DNA of 64,000 nt from NCBI RefSeq assembly GCF_013343235.1, contig NZ_CP040094.1, positions 5,761,001 through 5,825,000 of the forward strand, in the 5' to 3' direction. Shown piece after piece: positions 1-8,505 of the stretch. The notes under the pieces are model-generated. The model saw nothing but the letters and a program-made list of their open reading frames with translations, made no database searches and was not told the DNA's origin. Each line of letters starts with the position of its first letter. Position 1 is the first letter of the stretch. This stretch comes from Nostoc sp. TCL240-02 (lineage in GTDB: Bacteria; Cyanobacteriota; Cyanobacteriia; Cyanobacteriales; Nostocaceae). The translations under genes and the position numbers were made by a program.

Positions 1-858
1 TTCAGGAAAGGCAGATTTAATATCGACTTGAACCCGATCAAGAAAATCATCATGGTCATCTGGGTGATGATGAGAAATAGCTAGCCGTTGCACACCAGCA
101 TTCAGAGCTGCATTCACCGCAGCTTGCCAGAGTAAATCAGCAGAGTCATGGTTGTGAGACGTAGGGGGAGTGTAAGTGGCATTGGCAATCAATAAATCAA
201 CGCCTTTAATAAACTCTAAAATCCGCTCTCGCTCCACTTGCTCGGCATTCTGGTGCAAATCTGTGACGTAGGCAACACTATAATCTTGCCAACTAACTCG
301 GTAGCCAACTGAGCGCTGAGTTTGATTGATTAATGCGGTTGTAATGATTACATCATCTAGCTTTACATCACTGTCTGGAATGAGATTGTAAAACTGCAAT
401 TCCGACTGCATTACCTGTAAAGGATAAGGAAAGTGGGGCTGGAGCATCTGATCGTACAAACATTGTTTGATTGAGGCTCCATTTGAAGCAGCTGTGCCGT
501 AAATATGAAAGCAATTTTCTCCAATAAATGCAGGAGCAAAAAAGGGAAACCCTTGAATCCGATTTGATTGACAGTTGGTAAAAAATAAATGGGCTTGTAT
601 TGGCTGTTGTAGTTCTTGCCAAGTTTTACCTAGTATGCGTAAGCCAGTACCGCCGTCAAAAATCAGGCGTTTTCCACCTACATATATTTCTACACAAGCA
701 GTATTACCACCATAGCGGTTGGTGCTGGTGTCTGGGGTAGGAATCAAACCCCGTACACCCCAAAATTGCACAATAAACTCACCTGCTGGGCTACTTGGCA
801 GGGTAGCAGACTTTTCAGGTATGTAGCTCTGGGAATCCGACAACTCAAAATTTGACAT
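1..858 (-). CDS. MBL-fold metallo-hydrolase-like protein, 3' end off the window
   Basis: The reading frame is open from an ATG at 858 to the window edge (286 codons), so the C-terminus is missing. The scaffold is that of PhnP/COG1235-type metallo-beta-lactamase-fold hydrolases: YGGNTACVEI, then LIFDGGTGLRILG, then IQGFPFFAPAF, then a C-terminal AGVQRLAISHHHPDDHDDFL. The metal-binding HxHxDH motif expected just before IQGFPFF reads NCQSNR. The later His and Asp ligand positions also look replaced (INQTQ, NATYTPPT). The fold is probably kept while the dinuclear metal site is lost, so this may be a pseudoenzyme. It ends 11 bp upstream of panD on the same strand. The fold is clear; the function is unknown. 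Confidence 0.75.
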   Translation of the reverse strand, partial: MSNFELSDSQSYIPEKSATLPSSPAGEFIVQFWGVRGLIPTPDTSTNRYGGNTACVEIYVGGKRLIFDGGTGLRILGKTWQELQQPIQAHLFFTNCQSNRIQGFPFFAPAFIGENCFHIYGTAASNGASIKQCLYDQMLQPHFPYPLQVMQSELQFYNLIPDSDVKLDDVIITTALINQTQRSVGYRVSWQDYSVAYVTDLHQNAEQVERERILEFIKGVDLLIANATYTPPTSHNHDSADLLWQAAVNAALNAGVQRLAISHHHPDDHDDFLDRVQVDIKSAFPE

Positions 859-869
859 TTTCCTTCAAA

Positions 870-1253
870 TTAGACCTTAACGAGCAGGTCATCGTAGCGC
901 CGAACTTCCAACAGCCTGTTTTTTTCGTCCACAATGACTACTGTAGGAGAGTAATTTTTTAACTCTTCTGGAGTGAACTGCCCGTAAGTCATTATAATCA
1001 AGCGATCGCCAATAATGCCTAGACGTGCTGCACCCCCATTTAGCTCAATTACTCCTGAATGGGCTGGAGCCGGGATCGCATAAGTAATAAAACGCTGACC
1101 GTTGGCACTATTAACTACTTGCACTTGCTCATAAGGTAAGATCCCAGCTTTTTCCAAAAGGATTTCATCGATGCTGATACTACCCACGTAGTTGATATTC
1201 GCCCCCGTAAGGGTGCAATTATGAATTTTTGCCAAAAGGAGAGTACGCTGCAT
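870..1253 (-). CDS. panD: aspartate 1-decarboxylase
   Basis: The 127-residue protein has the usual PanD length and starts [20 protein letters not shown]. It decarboxylates L-aspartate to beta-alanine for pantothenate and coenzyme A synthesis in the cytosol. The self-cleavage site that yields the pyruvoyl cofactor is visible as YVGSISID, with the Gly-Ser pair at residues 24-25. [20 protein letters not shown] is the conserved core of the small barrel. The gene lies directly upstream (in transcription order) of the MBL-like gene at 1-858 with a gap of only 11 bp, so the two may be co-transcribed. No oddities were seen. Confidence 0.97.
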
Positions 1254-1298
1254 TTTGGTTTAGGATTTGGTGGCAGTTTCGTAACAAATGAAAGTTAT

Positions 1299-1366
1299 TA
1301 AAGTGAGGAGTTAGGATTGAGGAATAAAAATTTATAACTCTTAACTCCTAACTCCTAACTCTTCTA
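1299..1366. repeat. GAGTTAGGA-type inverted repeat between ppa and panD
   Basis: The gap contains gaggagttagga followed by several copies of taactcctaactc in the opposite sense. It could fold into a hairpin and may end ppa transcription. The same family of repeats recurs at 33024-33055 and 34679-34723. Confidence 0.5.
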
Positions 1367-1879
1367 TTATCCTCTATAAGCTTTGACGGATTTTTCTACT
1401 AAAGCTGCAACCTTGTCCACATCTTGCCAACCGAGAATTTCAGTCACCTTTTTTTCCAAATTTTTATAACTACGGAAAAATTCGGCAATTTCGTCTAAGC
1501 GGTGTGGCGCTACGTCTTTCAGGGATTTTACCTGAGTGTAGCGGGGATCTTTGTCAGGAACACAAAGGATTTTTTCATCGCGATCGCCACCATCAATCAT
1601 CTCCAAGAAGCCAATTGGTCGCGCTGCAATAATACAGCCAGGAAAGGTTGGCTCGTCAATTATGACCATACCATCTAAGGGATCGCCATCTTCAGCTAAA
1701 GTATTGGGTACAAAGCCGTAGTCATAAGGATATTTTACCGAGGAATAAAGTACTCGGTCTAGAGCAAAAGCTTCTAGTTCCTTGTCGTATTCGTATTTAT
1801 TTTTACTTCCGCCAGTAATTTCAATCAGAACGTTGATTAAACCGGGTTTCGGTTGGGCAGGAATACGAGATAAATCCAC
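1367..1879 (-). CDS. ppa: inorganic pyrophosphatase (family I)
   Basis: This 170-residue soluble family I pyrophosphatase hydrolyses pyrophosphate to two phosphates and so pulls biosynthetic reactions forward. The signature around the metal-binding aspartates is visible as [18 protein letters not shown]-like and [11 protein letters not shown] segments match the family core (here KNKYEYDKE and YPYDYGFVP). Length is normal for bacterial enzymes. It starts at ATG 1879. A 110-bp gap with repeats separates it from panD. Confidence 0.97.
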   Translation of the reverse strand: MDLSRIPAQPKPGLINVLIEITGGSKNKYEYDKELEAFALDRVLYSSVKYPYDYGFVPNTLAEDGDPLDGMVIIDEPTFPGCIIAARPIGFLEMIDGGDRDEKILCVPDKDPRYTQVKSLKDVAPHRLDEIAEFFRSYKNLEKKVTEILGWQDVDKVAALVEKSVKAYRG

Positions 1880-1968
1880 AAAAAAGTCCTCTGATAACAG
1901 TGAATCATGGGGGCACTCAGTCAGCTTCGCTCCCCGTGTAGAATTTTAGGGCAATATGGATCTCTGAT

Positions 1969-2008
1969 GGGGAATTGGGAATTGGGAATTGGGAATTGGG
2001 AATGGGGA
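1969..2008. repeat. short tandem repeats GGGAATT
   Basis: About five head-to-tail copies of the heptamer ggaattg/gggaatt run here. Similar runs are at 3242-3291 (ggggatt/ggggact), 28437-28466 (gggcatt) and 36382-36417. This is the short tandemly repeated repetitive sequence type known in heterocystous cyanobacteria. Confidence 0.8.
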
Positions 2009-2080
2009 AGAGAATTGTTCAATAATTCTTCGTCTCCCTTGTCTCCTTGTCCTCCTCATCTCACCACTCCTCTGAAAAAT

Positions 2081-2119
2081 GGAAAAAGCGTTGCGAAGTA
2101 ACTTCGCAACGCTTTTTCC
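2081..2119. repeat. 39-bp near-perfect palindrome
   Basis: A 19-bp arm (2081-2099), one central base, and the exact reverse complement (2101-2119). The arm starts ggaaaaagcg. As RNA it would be a long hairpin ending in a U-rich stretch and could terminate transcription. No gene ends close by on the plus strand, so a mobile palindromic repeat is equally possible. Confidence 0.7.
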
Positions 2120-2255
2120 AAGAGGGTATTATTTTCTCCCGCCCTTGATTGCTGTTGTAGGGATTTCTGCCCCTACTCTGTCAAGACACCTGAAACCTGG
2201 AGTCACACTATACAAATTCAGGTTATTCCTGATGAAATGCTACTGGAAAATTTTA

Positions 2256-2444
2256 TCAATCTTTACTTCCTTGTAGATTTTGGATCAGGGGTTGCTGGTT
2301 ATTTTGAACATTAGTTGAAGAATAGTGTGCGATGACAAATACGGGTAGGGTAAGAGTCAATAGAGCGATCGCAGTTCCCACAATGTCTGCCAAACGTTGG
2401 GAATATGTGTCGGTAGAATTGGCAGACTGGCTATTTGAATTCAT
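2256..2444 (-). CDS. small single-pass membrane protein, unknown
   Basis: This 62-residue protein has a polar N-terminus (MNSNSQSANSTDTYSQRLAD), one hydrophobic helix (about residues 21-41, IVGTAIALLTLTLPVFVIAH) and a short polar tail. It starts at ATG 2444. It stands alone between ppa and the DUF362 gene, with long gaps on both sides. The composition looks coding, but I do not recognise the family and no function is proposed. Confidence 0.6.
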   Translation of the reverse strand: MNSNSQSANSTDTYSQRLADIVGTAIALLTLTLPVFVIAHYSSTNVQNNQQPLIQNLQGSKD

Positions 2445-3333
2445 ACAAAGTTGAAGTTATTCGTAACACTGTGATAGGTTTACTCTCTGATTGAGAGTCT
2501 TAATGCTATGTTAGCTATTTTTAAACTGTAAAATGTGTAGCATCCTACAATCTAAACCAGTTATACAACTGTCATAATAGCCTTTTTATACATGGACTTC
2601 TTAATACAAAGTTACAACTAAACAAATCATGTTTTATTTTGTAATTAATATTTTCAGATGTTTCCCTGTATGGTGTAATGGTTTGCATACGCAAAGCCAA
2701 CTTTGACAGCATCATAAATTACATTTTTTCGCTGCTTAAAGATTAATTAGCAAAACATATTTGTCTGATACTTCATGATTATAACATCATAAAACGCCTT
2801 TGATAAGGTCATTTTACTGGAATTGTTAATTTGTGATACAGGACACAAAACCGCGAAAGCACTGAATATCTATTAATGGTTTCGATTGTTATCCGGTAGT
2901 TATACACACAAATATTTGACACCAAAGAAGGAATAATAGGAATGTTTTTTATAACCAATCATAATTACCGAAGAAATACAGATACATTAACTGTGTTAGG
3001 CCGCATAAATTCAGTGATAACACTAAACAAATATTTCAGAATTTAAATTTTCAAATCTGTGTAATATCACTGCATTTTTGTCAATCTATATATAGGTAGA
3101 GTAAATAATATTTTAGAAGCAGGCGTATCAGCTAAAAAAACCGCCACTAAATATAATAGGGCGGTCTGGTTAAGCAATCGGAGGGTAATTACAGATTACT
3201 CTGCTAATAATTGAAATTGCTGTAACGAAGTTTGCACTAAGTTTGGGATTGGGGATTGGGGATTGGGGACTGGGGACTGGGGACTGGGAAAAAGAGAATA
3301 ATCATGTCCAATTCCCAATCCCAAACTTAGTCT
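2445..3333. other. 889-bp AT-rich gap without a convincing gene
   Basis: No open frame of useful length with a ribosome-binding site was found. It holds a possible weak hairpin (accgcc...ggcggt, near 3139-3165) and a GGGGATT/GGGGACT tandem repeat at 3242-3291. The rest is unremarkable AT-rich DNA that may carry promoters for the flanking minus-strand genes. Confidence 0.6.
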
Positions 3334-4305
3334 CTAGTTCTTTCCGTAAACACTAATTGGTTCTTTGATAAATCGGGTGTAAAGATGCTTAAAGGTAGAC
3401 TTAATTACGCGAGGCATACCAAAATCAATGGGCATCAACTTGTCTGGTAGCCGCCAATCTTCTATTTTTAATAAGTCAGGATTTAAATGTGGAAACTCGA
3501 TAGCAGCAAGTTCTGGACAAACTCCTAGCCTTTGAGAAGCTGCAACTGTAGGTACTCGTTCAGGAGGAACATTGAGAATTTCTACCATTGCCCGATCTAA
3601 GGCAAATATATCTGATGCGGCTGCTAAAATTCCTAGTTGGCGAGGTTCACCATTACTAGGGCCATTTCCTTCATGACCGATGATGCCATCTAATATGGTT
3701 AAGTTAGGGTTAATAGCCCTAGCAGTTTCTACTAACATTTCACCAAATCTATTCGCATCTTTTCCGGCTTCCATGTGCCACCAAGCTTTCATTTTGCCAG
3801 GGACACAACCAAACAAGTTTTTTACGCCCAGTGTCAATGTCAACTGGGCATGGGATTTAACTTTAGGTAGATTAATTACTACATCTGCTTCCATTGCTTC
3901 TTTAGACAGTCGCAGATGGTTAAAGTTATCACTAATTGTTTGGTAACGCTGACCTTGAAAATCAATGATGGGAAGATTCAGTTCTTCTAAAATAGGCAGA
4001 TAGCCATTTGCTATTGCTACGCCCTTGGCACTACCAAAAGCAGGACTATCACCCAAAAAGGGCTTACCGCCAACTTCAATTACCATTTGGGCAACTTCGT
4101 AAACTAGTTCGGCACGGGTGATACACTCTTTACCAGGACGCGACCCTGTAAGTAGATTGGGTTTGAGTAAAACGCGATCGCCTTTTTTAACAAATGCTGC
4201 TATTCCTCCAAAAGGTTCTAGGAGAATTACTAAGGATTCTCGTAAAGCCTCTCGTTCATAAGATGTAGCCCGAATGAGACTAACAGATGGTTTTTGAGTC
4301 TGCAT
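3334..4305 (-). CDS. DUF362 domain-containing protein
   Basis: The protein starts at the Met of MQTQKPSVSLIRATSYER (323 residues). A longer frame extends upstream, but that part is translated GGGGAATT-type repeat and is not credible. The body shows DUF362 features: GDRVLLKPNLLTG, DVVINLPKVKSHAQLTLTLG, VKNLFGCVPG and NLTILDGIIGHEGNGPS. Family members are often linked to iron-sulfur proteins, but no ferredoxin-type cysteine cluster is present here. The biochemical role is unknown. It follows the aspartase gene on the same strand, with 110 bp of repeat DNA between them. Confidence 0.85.
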   Translation of the reverse strand: MQTQKPSVSLIRATSYEREALRESLVILLEPFGGIAAFVKKGDRVLLKPNLLTGSRPGKECITRAELVYEVAQMVIEVGGKPFLGDSPAFGSAKGVAIANGYLPILEELNLPIIDFQGQRYQTISDNFNHLRLSKEAMEADVVINLPKVKSHAQLTLTLGVKNLFGCVPGKMKAWWHMEAGKDANRFGEMLVETARAINPNLTILDGIIGHEGNGPSNGEPRQLGILAAASDIFALDRAMVEILNVPPERVPTVAASQRLGVCPELAAIEFPHLNPDLLKIEDWRLPDKLMPIDFGMPRVIKSTFKHLYTRFIKEPISVYGKN

Positions 4306-4415
4306 AGATTGGGAATGGGGAATGGACAATGGGGAAGAAGCAAGGGAGCAGGGAACAGGGGGAGAAGAACTATTAATTATTGTCCAATGCCCAATTCCCA
4401 ATTCCCCATAATCTA

Positions 4416-5837
4416 TTATTCTGTTTTGAGCGGTAAGATACCACTCATTTGTTCTAGATTTAACACTGTGGCTAAGTCTGTTTCACTCATTAATCCCCGT
4501 TCTAGAACAATTTGCCGCAGGGATTTACCAGTTTCTAAAGATTCTTTGGCGACAGCAGCAGCGTTTAAGTAACCGATGTGGGTATTTAGTGCGGTTACTA
4601 AAGCTAAACTGCCTTCGGCATAAGCTAAACAACGTTCTTGATTTGCAGTAATTCCCTCGATGCACCGTTCGGTGAGTGCAGCGATGGTATTACCCAGAAT
4701 TTCGATGCTGTGAATTAAGTTATAAGCAATCAGTGGCATCATCACATTTAATTCTAATTGTCCAGCTTGTGCGGCTAATGCGATCGCACTGTCGTAGCCC
4801 ATCACTTGAAAACACACCATTGATGTCATCTCTGCCATAACTGGATTATATTTCCCTGGCATAATCGAAGAACCAGGTTGCACTGGAGGCAGTTGAATTT
4901 CTTTCAAGCCTGTTTTTGGTCCCGAATCCATCAGCCGCAAATCGTGAGAGATTTTGACTAAATCTTGCGCTAAGTTGCGTAAAGCACCGGAAACGTTTAC
5001 AAATGGGGCCATACTCTGCATCGCTGCCATGAGATGCGGTGCAGGTTCTAAAGGAGTATCAATCAATTCTGAAAGAACTTCTACTACACGGGCGCGATAA
5101 AGAGGATGAGTATTTAACCCCGTTCCGGCTGCACTACCTCCCAAACCCAGCACCATTAAATCACCAGAGGCGGTGTAAATTCGGTTTTGATGTTCTGTAA
5201 GAATGTGCGCCCAAGCCCGAAAATTCTCACCCAAACGCACTGGTACTGCGTCTTGTAAGTGGGTTCTGCCAGATTTGACGATATCTTGAAATTCTACAGC
5301 TTTGTTTTCTAAGGATGCGATCGCACTATCTATTGCTGGGTGTAATGTCTTGGATAATGCCAATAATCCACCAATCCGAATTGCAGTAGGAATCACATCA
5401 TTGGTAGACTGTCCATAATTAACGTGGTCATTGGGACTAACACGTTTATAATTGCCCTTTTCTTCACCAAGAATTTCTAAGGCGCGATTTGCCAGAACTT
5501 CGTTGACATTCATGTGATGAGATGTTCCAGCACCAGCCTGATAAACATCCACGACAAACTGATCCCGGAACTTCCCAGCCAGGATTTCATCAGTTGCTTG
5601 GACAATCGCCTGACTAATATCTTGGGGAATGCAATTCAGTTCTCCATTCACAATTGCTGTAGCTTTTTTAATTATTAATCCAGCATCTACGTAAGTAGCT
5701 AAAGGCTTAATACCGCTAATGGGAAAGTTTTCGATTGCCCGCAGTGTTTGAATTCCGTAATAAACGCTACTAGCAATTTGGCGATCGCCCATCGAATCGC
5801 GTTCGATACGGAATTGAGAGTCTGTGTGTTCAGTCAT
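4416..5837 (-). CDS. aspA: aspartate ammonia-lyase
   Basis: This 473-residue protein of the aspartase/fumarase superfamily would convert L-aspartate reversibly to fumarate and ammonia. Visible motifs are QAGAGTSHHMNVNEVLANRA, NDHVNYGQSTNDVIPTA and the mobile signature loop GSSIMPGKYNPVMAEM. Aspartase and class II fumarase are close; the GQSTNDVIPT and HHMNVNEV context and the C-terminal region favour aspartase, but fumarase activity cannot be excluded from sequence alone. It starts at ATG 5837 and is divergent from pgsA, sharing a 144-bp intergenic region. Confidence 0.8.
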   Translation of the reverse strand: MTEHTDSQFRIERDSMGDRQIASSVYYGIQTLRAIENFPISGIKPLATYVDAGLIIKKATAIVNGELNCIPQDISQAIVQATDEILAGKFRDQFVVDVYQAGAGTSHHMNVNEVLANRALEILGEEKGNYKRVSPNDHVNYGQSTNDVIPTAIRIGGLLALSKTLHPAIDSAIASLENKAVEFQDIVKSGRTHLQDAVPVRLGENFRAWAHILTEHQNRIYTASGDLMVLGLGGSAAGTGLNTHPLYRARVVEVLSELIDTPLEPAPHLMAAMQSMAPFVNVSGALRNLAQDLVKISHDLRLMDSGPKTGLKEIQLPPVQPGSSIMPGKYNPVMAEMTSMVCFQVMGYDSAIALAAQAGQLELNVMMPLIAYNLIHSIEILGNTIAALTERCIEGITANQERCLAYAEGSLALVTALNTHIGYLNAAAVAKESLETGKSLRQIVLERGLMSETDLATVLNLEQMSGILPLKTE

Positions 5838-5981
5838 AGTATTGTTTTAAGAGAGCTACAGAAAACAGATTTTCCCATGCAGGCACACTCAGATACACTA
5901 ATCTGCATAGATTTTGCATATTTGCTTGACTGCTTGTTGCTTTACAGTTGTTAATTTTGAAGTTTGATTTTTGAATTCCCT

Positions 5982-6524
5982 ATGACCATACCCAACTGGA
6001 TTACCTTCTCTCGCCTATTGGGGATACCATTTCTGCTTTATGGTTTATATAATCCCACACCTCAAGCTCAGTGGATATGTTTGGCGATTTTTCTCGTTGC
6101 TGCATTGACAGATTGGTTAGACGGCTATTTGGCGCGGAAACTCAACCAAATTAGCGAGTTGGGTAAGTTTCTCGATCCCTTAGTGGATAAACTTCTGGTA
6201 CTTGCGCCGTTGCTGGTTTTTATTGAATTAGGAAAAGTGCCAGCTTGGGGAGTGTTTTTGATTTTAGCGCGAGAATTAGCGATCGCTGGTTGGCGGGTAA
6301 ATCAAACGACGATTACCGGGGCGAATATTTGGGGTAAACTCAAAACTGTTAGTCAAATATTAGCGATCGCACTTTTGATTGCGCCTCTGGGTGAAGTGTG
6401 GCGAACTCCCTCTTTGCTTGCCTTTTGGATTTCTGTCGCCCTGACTTTAATCTCTGGAGGTATTTATCTTCTACCGCAAAATCCAGCTAAGGAAAATCCA
6501 GGGTTAGATACAAAGCGGACCTAA
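5982..6524 (+). CDS. pgsA: CDP-diacylglycerol-glycerol-3-phosphate 3-phosphatidyltransferase
   Basis: The enzyme makes phosphatidylglycerol phosphate, the precursor of phosphatidylglycerol, which thylakoid membranes and photosystems need. The CDP-alcohol phosphotransferase motif is complete: DG-x2-AR-x8-G-x3-D-x3-D, seen in DWLDGYLARKLNQISELGKF followed by LDPLVDK. Four to five hydrophobic helices are visible. I take ATG 5982 (MTIPNWITFSRLLG, 180 residues) as the start; a TTG at 5964 would add six residues with no benefit. Confidence 0.93.
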   Translation: MTIPNWITFSRLLGIPFLLYGLYNPTPQAQWICLAIFLVAALTDWLDGYLARKLNQISELGKFLDPLVDKLLVLAPLLVFIELGKVPAWGVFLILARELAIAGWRVNQTTITGANIWGKLKTVSQILAIALLIAPLGEVWRTPSLLAFWISVALTLISGGIYLLPQNPAKENPGLDTKRT

Positions 6525-6618
6525 GATAAAACCAGTGTGGCCATCGCTTTCAAAAATGATTCAATAAAATTTGATCGGAGTTCTAAGGTATAGTCTTTAT
6601 TCTTAACTCCTTGTACAG

Positions 6619-6638
6619 ACGCGATGAATCGCGTCTCT
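6619..6638. repeat. small palindrome of the GACGCGAT-ATCGCGTC type
   Basis: gacgcgat-ga-atcgcgtc is an 8-bp inverted repeat just upstream of the LD-carboxypeptidase start. It is one of the short interspersed palindromes common in Nostoc genomes. Confidence 0.6.
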
Positions 6639-6658
6639 CCTCACCCCTAACTTTTTCC

Positions 6659-7576
6659 ATGCCATCCAAAATCTTACCACCGCCTCTAAAACCTGGAGAC
6701 TTACTAAGAGTAATTGCCCCTAGTGGTGCTTTGCGAGAATTTGAGGCATTTGAACGGGGTTTAGAAATTTGGCGATCGCGTGGTTATCGCATAGAAATCA
6801 GTCCTCAGATAGATGACAAATGGGGCTATCTAGCAGGTACAGACGAAACCCGCCGTCACCAACTAGCAACAGCATGGCAAGATCCTGATTGTCGCGGTAT
6901 TCTCTGTTCTAGAGGTGGTTTTGGCAGCACTCGCATCTTAGAAGATTGGAATTGGCAACAAAATTCAGCCTTTCCTAAGTGGTTAATTGGCTTTTCTGAT
7001 ATCACAGCTTTATTGTGGAGCCTTTATATAGCAGGAATTTCCGGCGTTCATGCTCCCGTACTGACGACTTTGGCAGATGAGCCAGATTGGTCAGTTGAGC
7101 GATTATTTGATTCGGTAGAAGGTCGTCCTCTCGCGCCTCTCAAAGGTTGCGGGTGGGGTGGTGGCGTGGTGACTGGTACTTTGTTACCAGGTAATCTCAC
7201 GGTGGCTACTAACCTTTTAGCTACACCAATCCTGCCACATCTGGATGGTGTAATTCTGGCGTTAGAAGATGTCACAGAAGCACCCTATCGCATCGATAGG
7301 ATGCTGACACAATGGCGTTTGAGCGGTGCTTTGTCTCAAGTCTGCGGTATTGCTTTAGGGGGTTTTACTCGCTGTGAAGCGCCGCCAACTGTGTCTAGCT
7401 TTAGTGTAGAAGAAGTGTTGCGCGATCGCTTGGGTGATTTAGGTATTCCGATTGTCTCTGACTTACCTTTTGGTCACGATAGTCCCAATGCCGCGTTACC
7501 AGTGGGTGTAGAGGTAACTTTAGATGCGGATGCGGGAATATTAGCGATGCCTACGGCGGCAAGCTACACGCCATAG
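6659..7576 (+). CDS. ldcA: LD-carboxypeptidase, family S66
   Basis: This 305-residue S66 serine peptidase probably trims the terminal D-alanine from tetrapeptides during peptidoglycan recycling; related MccF enzymes detoxify microcin C-like compounds. The catalytic serine is expected in IGFSDITALLW (about residue 113), the glutamate in LALEDVTEAPYRIDRM and the histidine in LPFGHDSPNAALPVG, and all three are present. The start is ATG 6659 (MPSKILPPPLKPGD); the frame is open further upstream but runs through a repeat palindrome. Confidence 0.88.
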   Translation: MPSKILPPPLKPGDLLRVIAPSGALREFEAFERGLEIWRSRGYRIEISPQIDDKWGYLAGTDETRRHQLATAWQDPDCRGILCSRGGFGSTRILEDWNWQQNSAFPKWLIGFSDITALLWSLYIAGISGVHAPVLTTLADEPDWSVERLFDSVEGRPLAPLKGCGWGGGVVTGTLLPGNLTVATNLLATPILPHLDGVILALEDVTEAPYRIDRMLTQWRLSGALSQVCGIALGGFTRCEAPPTVSSFSVEEVLRDRLGDLGIPIVSDLPFGHDSPNAALPVGVEVTLDADAGILAMPTAASYTP

Positions 7577-7621
7577 TTTACCGCAAATATTCCATCATCT
7601 AGATTAGCCTCAAAGATTAAT

Positions 7622-8332
7622 TTACTTCTCTATTACAACTAAATAATCTCGATCCAAATAAAAGTTTTTTCCATTTGGACTGGACTCTTTAATTACTGTC
7701 ATTTGTGCCTTTTCTATTAACCACTTAATTGCTTCTGGTGAAGTGGGCTGATACAATACCTCATCATTATCGTATGCAGCAAACCTTGCCCAACCATTTG
7801 GTGTAGTTATATTAGTGGTATGAATAAAAGCTTTTCCACCTGACTTGAGAGTTGCATAAATACCGTTTAAGTATTTCCAAATTGTTTGTAAATCTAAATG
7901 TACAAATACATCGAATGAATATACAAAATCAAATTTTTCGCTAAACTCAGGTTCAAATTGAGAATTTTTTATTAAATGAAACTCTATTTGAGGATATTCC
8001 ATAAGCGCTGCTTCAGCATTATCTAGCATTTCTTGTGCTATGTCGAAACAGTATAATTTTTTGACGTTTTTAACTACTTTTGCGGCAATCCTACCACCAC
8101 CAACACCTATTTCTGCAACTGTACTGTCTTGAGAAATAAACGGTGTAATATACTCACTCACAATATTGACTGCATCTTCTACTGTCGCCCATTCATCACC
8201 TAAATAATTGACGTAATTATCTCTTTCATCATCTGTAATTTTTTGATTACCTAGAATAACTTGAGATTTATCCCATGTTTTGGCATAATTGTTCCAGAAT
8301 TCTTTATTAATTTCAACATTGGATGGCTGCAT
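7622..8332 (-). CDS. class I SAM-dependent methyltransferase
   Basis: This 236-residue protein has a Rossmann-type methyltransferase core. Motif I is VAEIGVGGGRIAAKV (about residues 75-89), followed by KLYCFDIAQEMLDNAEAAL with the acidic residue that binds the SAM ribose, and FDFVYSFDVFVHLDLQ. The substrate cannot be told from sequence. It starts at ATG 8332 (MQPSNVEINKEFWNNYAKTW). It lies downstream of the homoserine dehydrogenase gene, with a hairpin at 8380-8401 between them, so it is probably not in the same transcript. Confidence 0.85.
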   Translation of the reverse strand: MQPSNVEINKEFWNNYAKTWDKSQVILGNQKITDDERDNYVNYLGDEWATVEDAVNIVSEYITPFISQDSTVAEIGVGGGRIAAKVVKNVKKLYCFDIAQEMLDNAEAALMEYPQIEFHLIKNSQFEPEFSEKFDFVYSFDVFVHLDLQTIWKYLNGIYATLKSGGKAFIHTTNITTPNGWARFAAYDNDEVLYQPTSPEAIKWLIEKAQMTVIKESSPNGKNFYLDRDYLVVIEK

Positions 8333-8379
8333 TGGTAAATCCTGTTAGTTGTAGCGGTAATATCTAAAGTCATAGGTCT

Positions 8380-8401
8380 AACCTCACGCATGAGTGAGGT
8401 T
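8380..8401 (-). terminator. hairpin downstream of homoserine dehydrogenase
   Basis: An 8-bp perfect stem aacctcac/gtgaggtt with a 6-base loop lies about 105 bp past the hom stop codon. No strong U-tract follows, so terminator function is only plausible. Confidence 0.4.
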
Positions 8402-8505
8402 TGTTCTTGATTTTAGCAAGCACAGACGTAAAAAAAGAGCTAAAAAAATTACGTATTCTAGCTTATGGAAACCCCTGAAAGCGATCGCTCGCTAAAATAT
8501 TAATC

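Noticed and set aside
4306..4401. N-terminal extension of the DUF362 protein
   Set aside because: These 32 codons translate a GGGGAATT/purine repeat; the conserved protein starts at ATG 4305.
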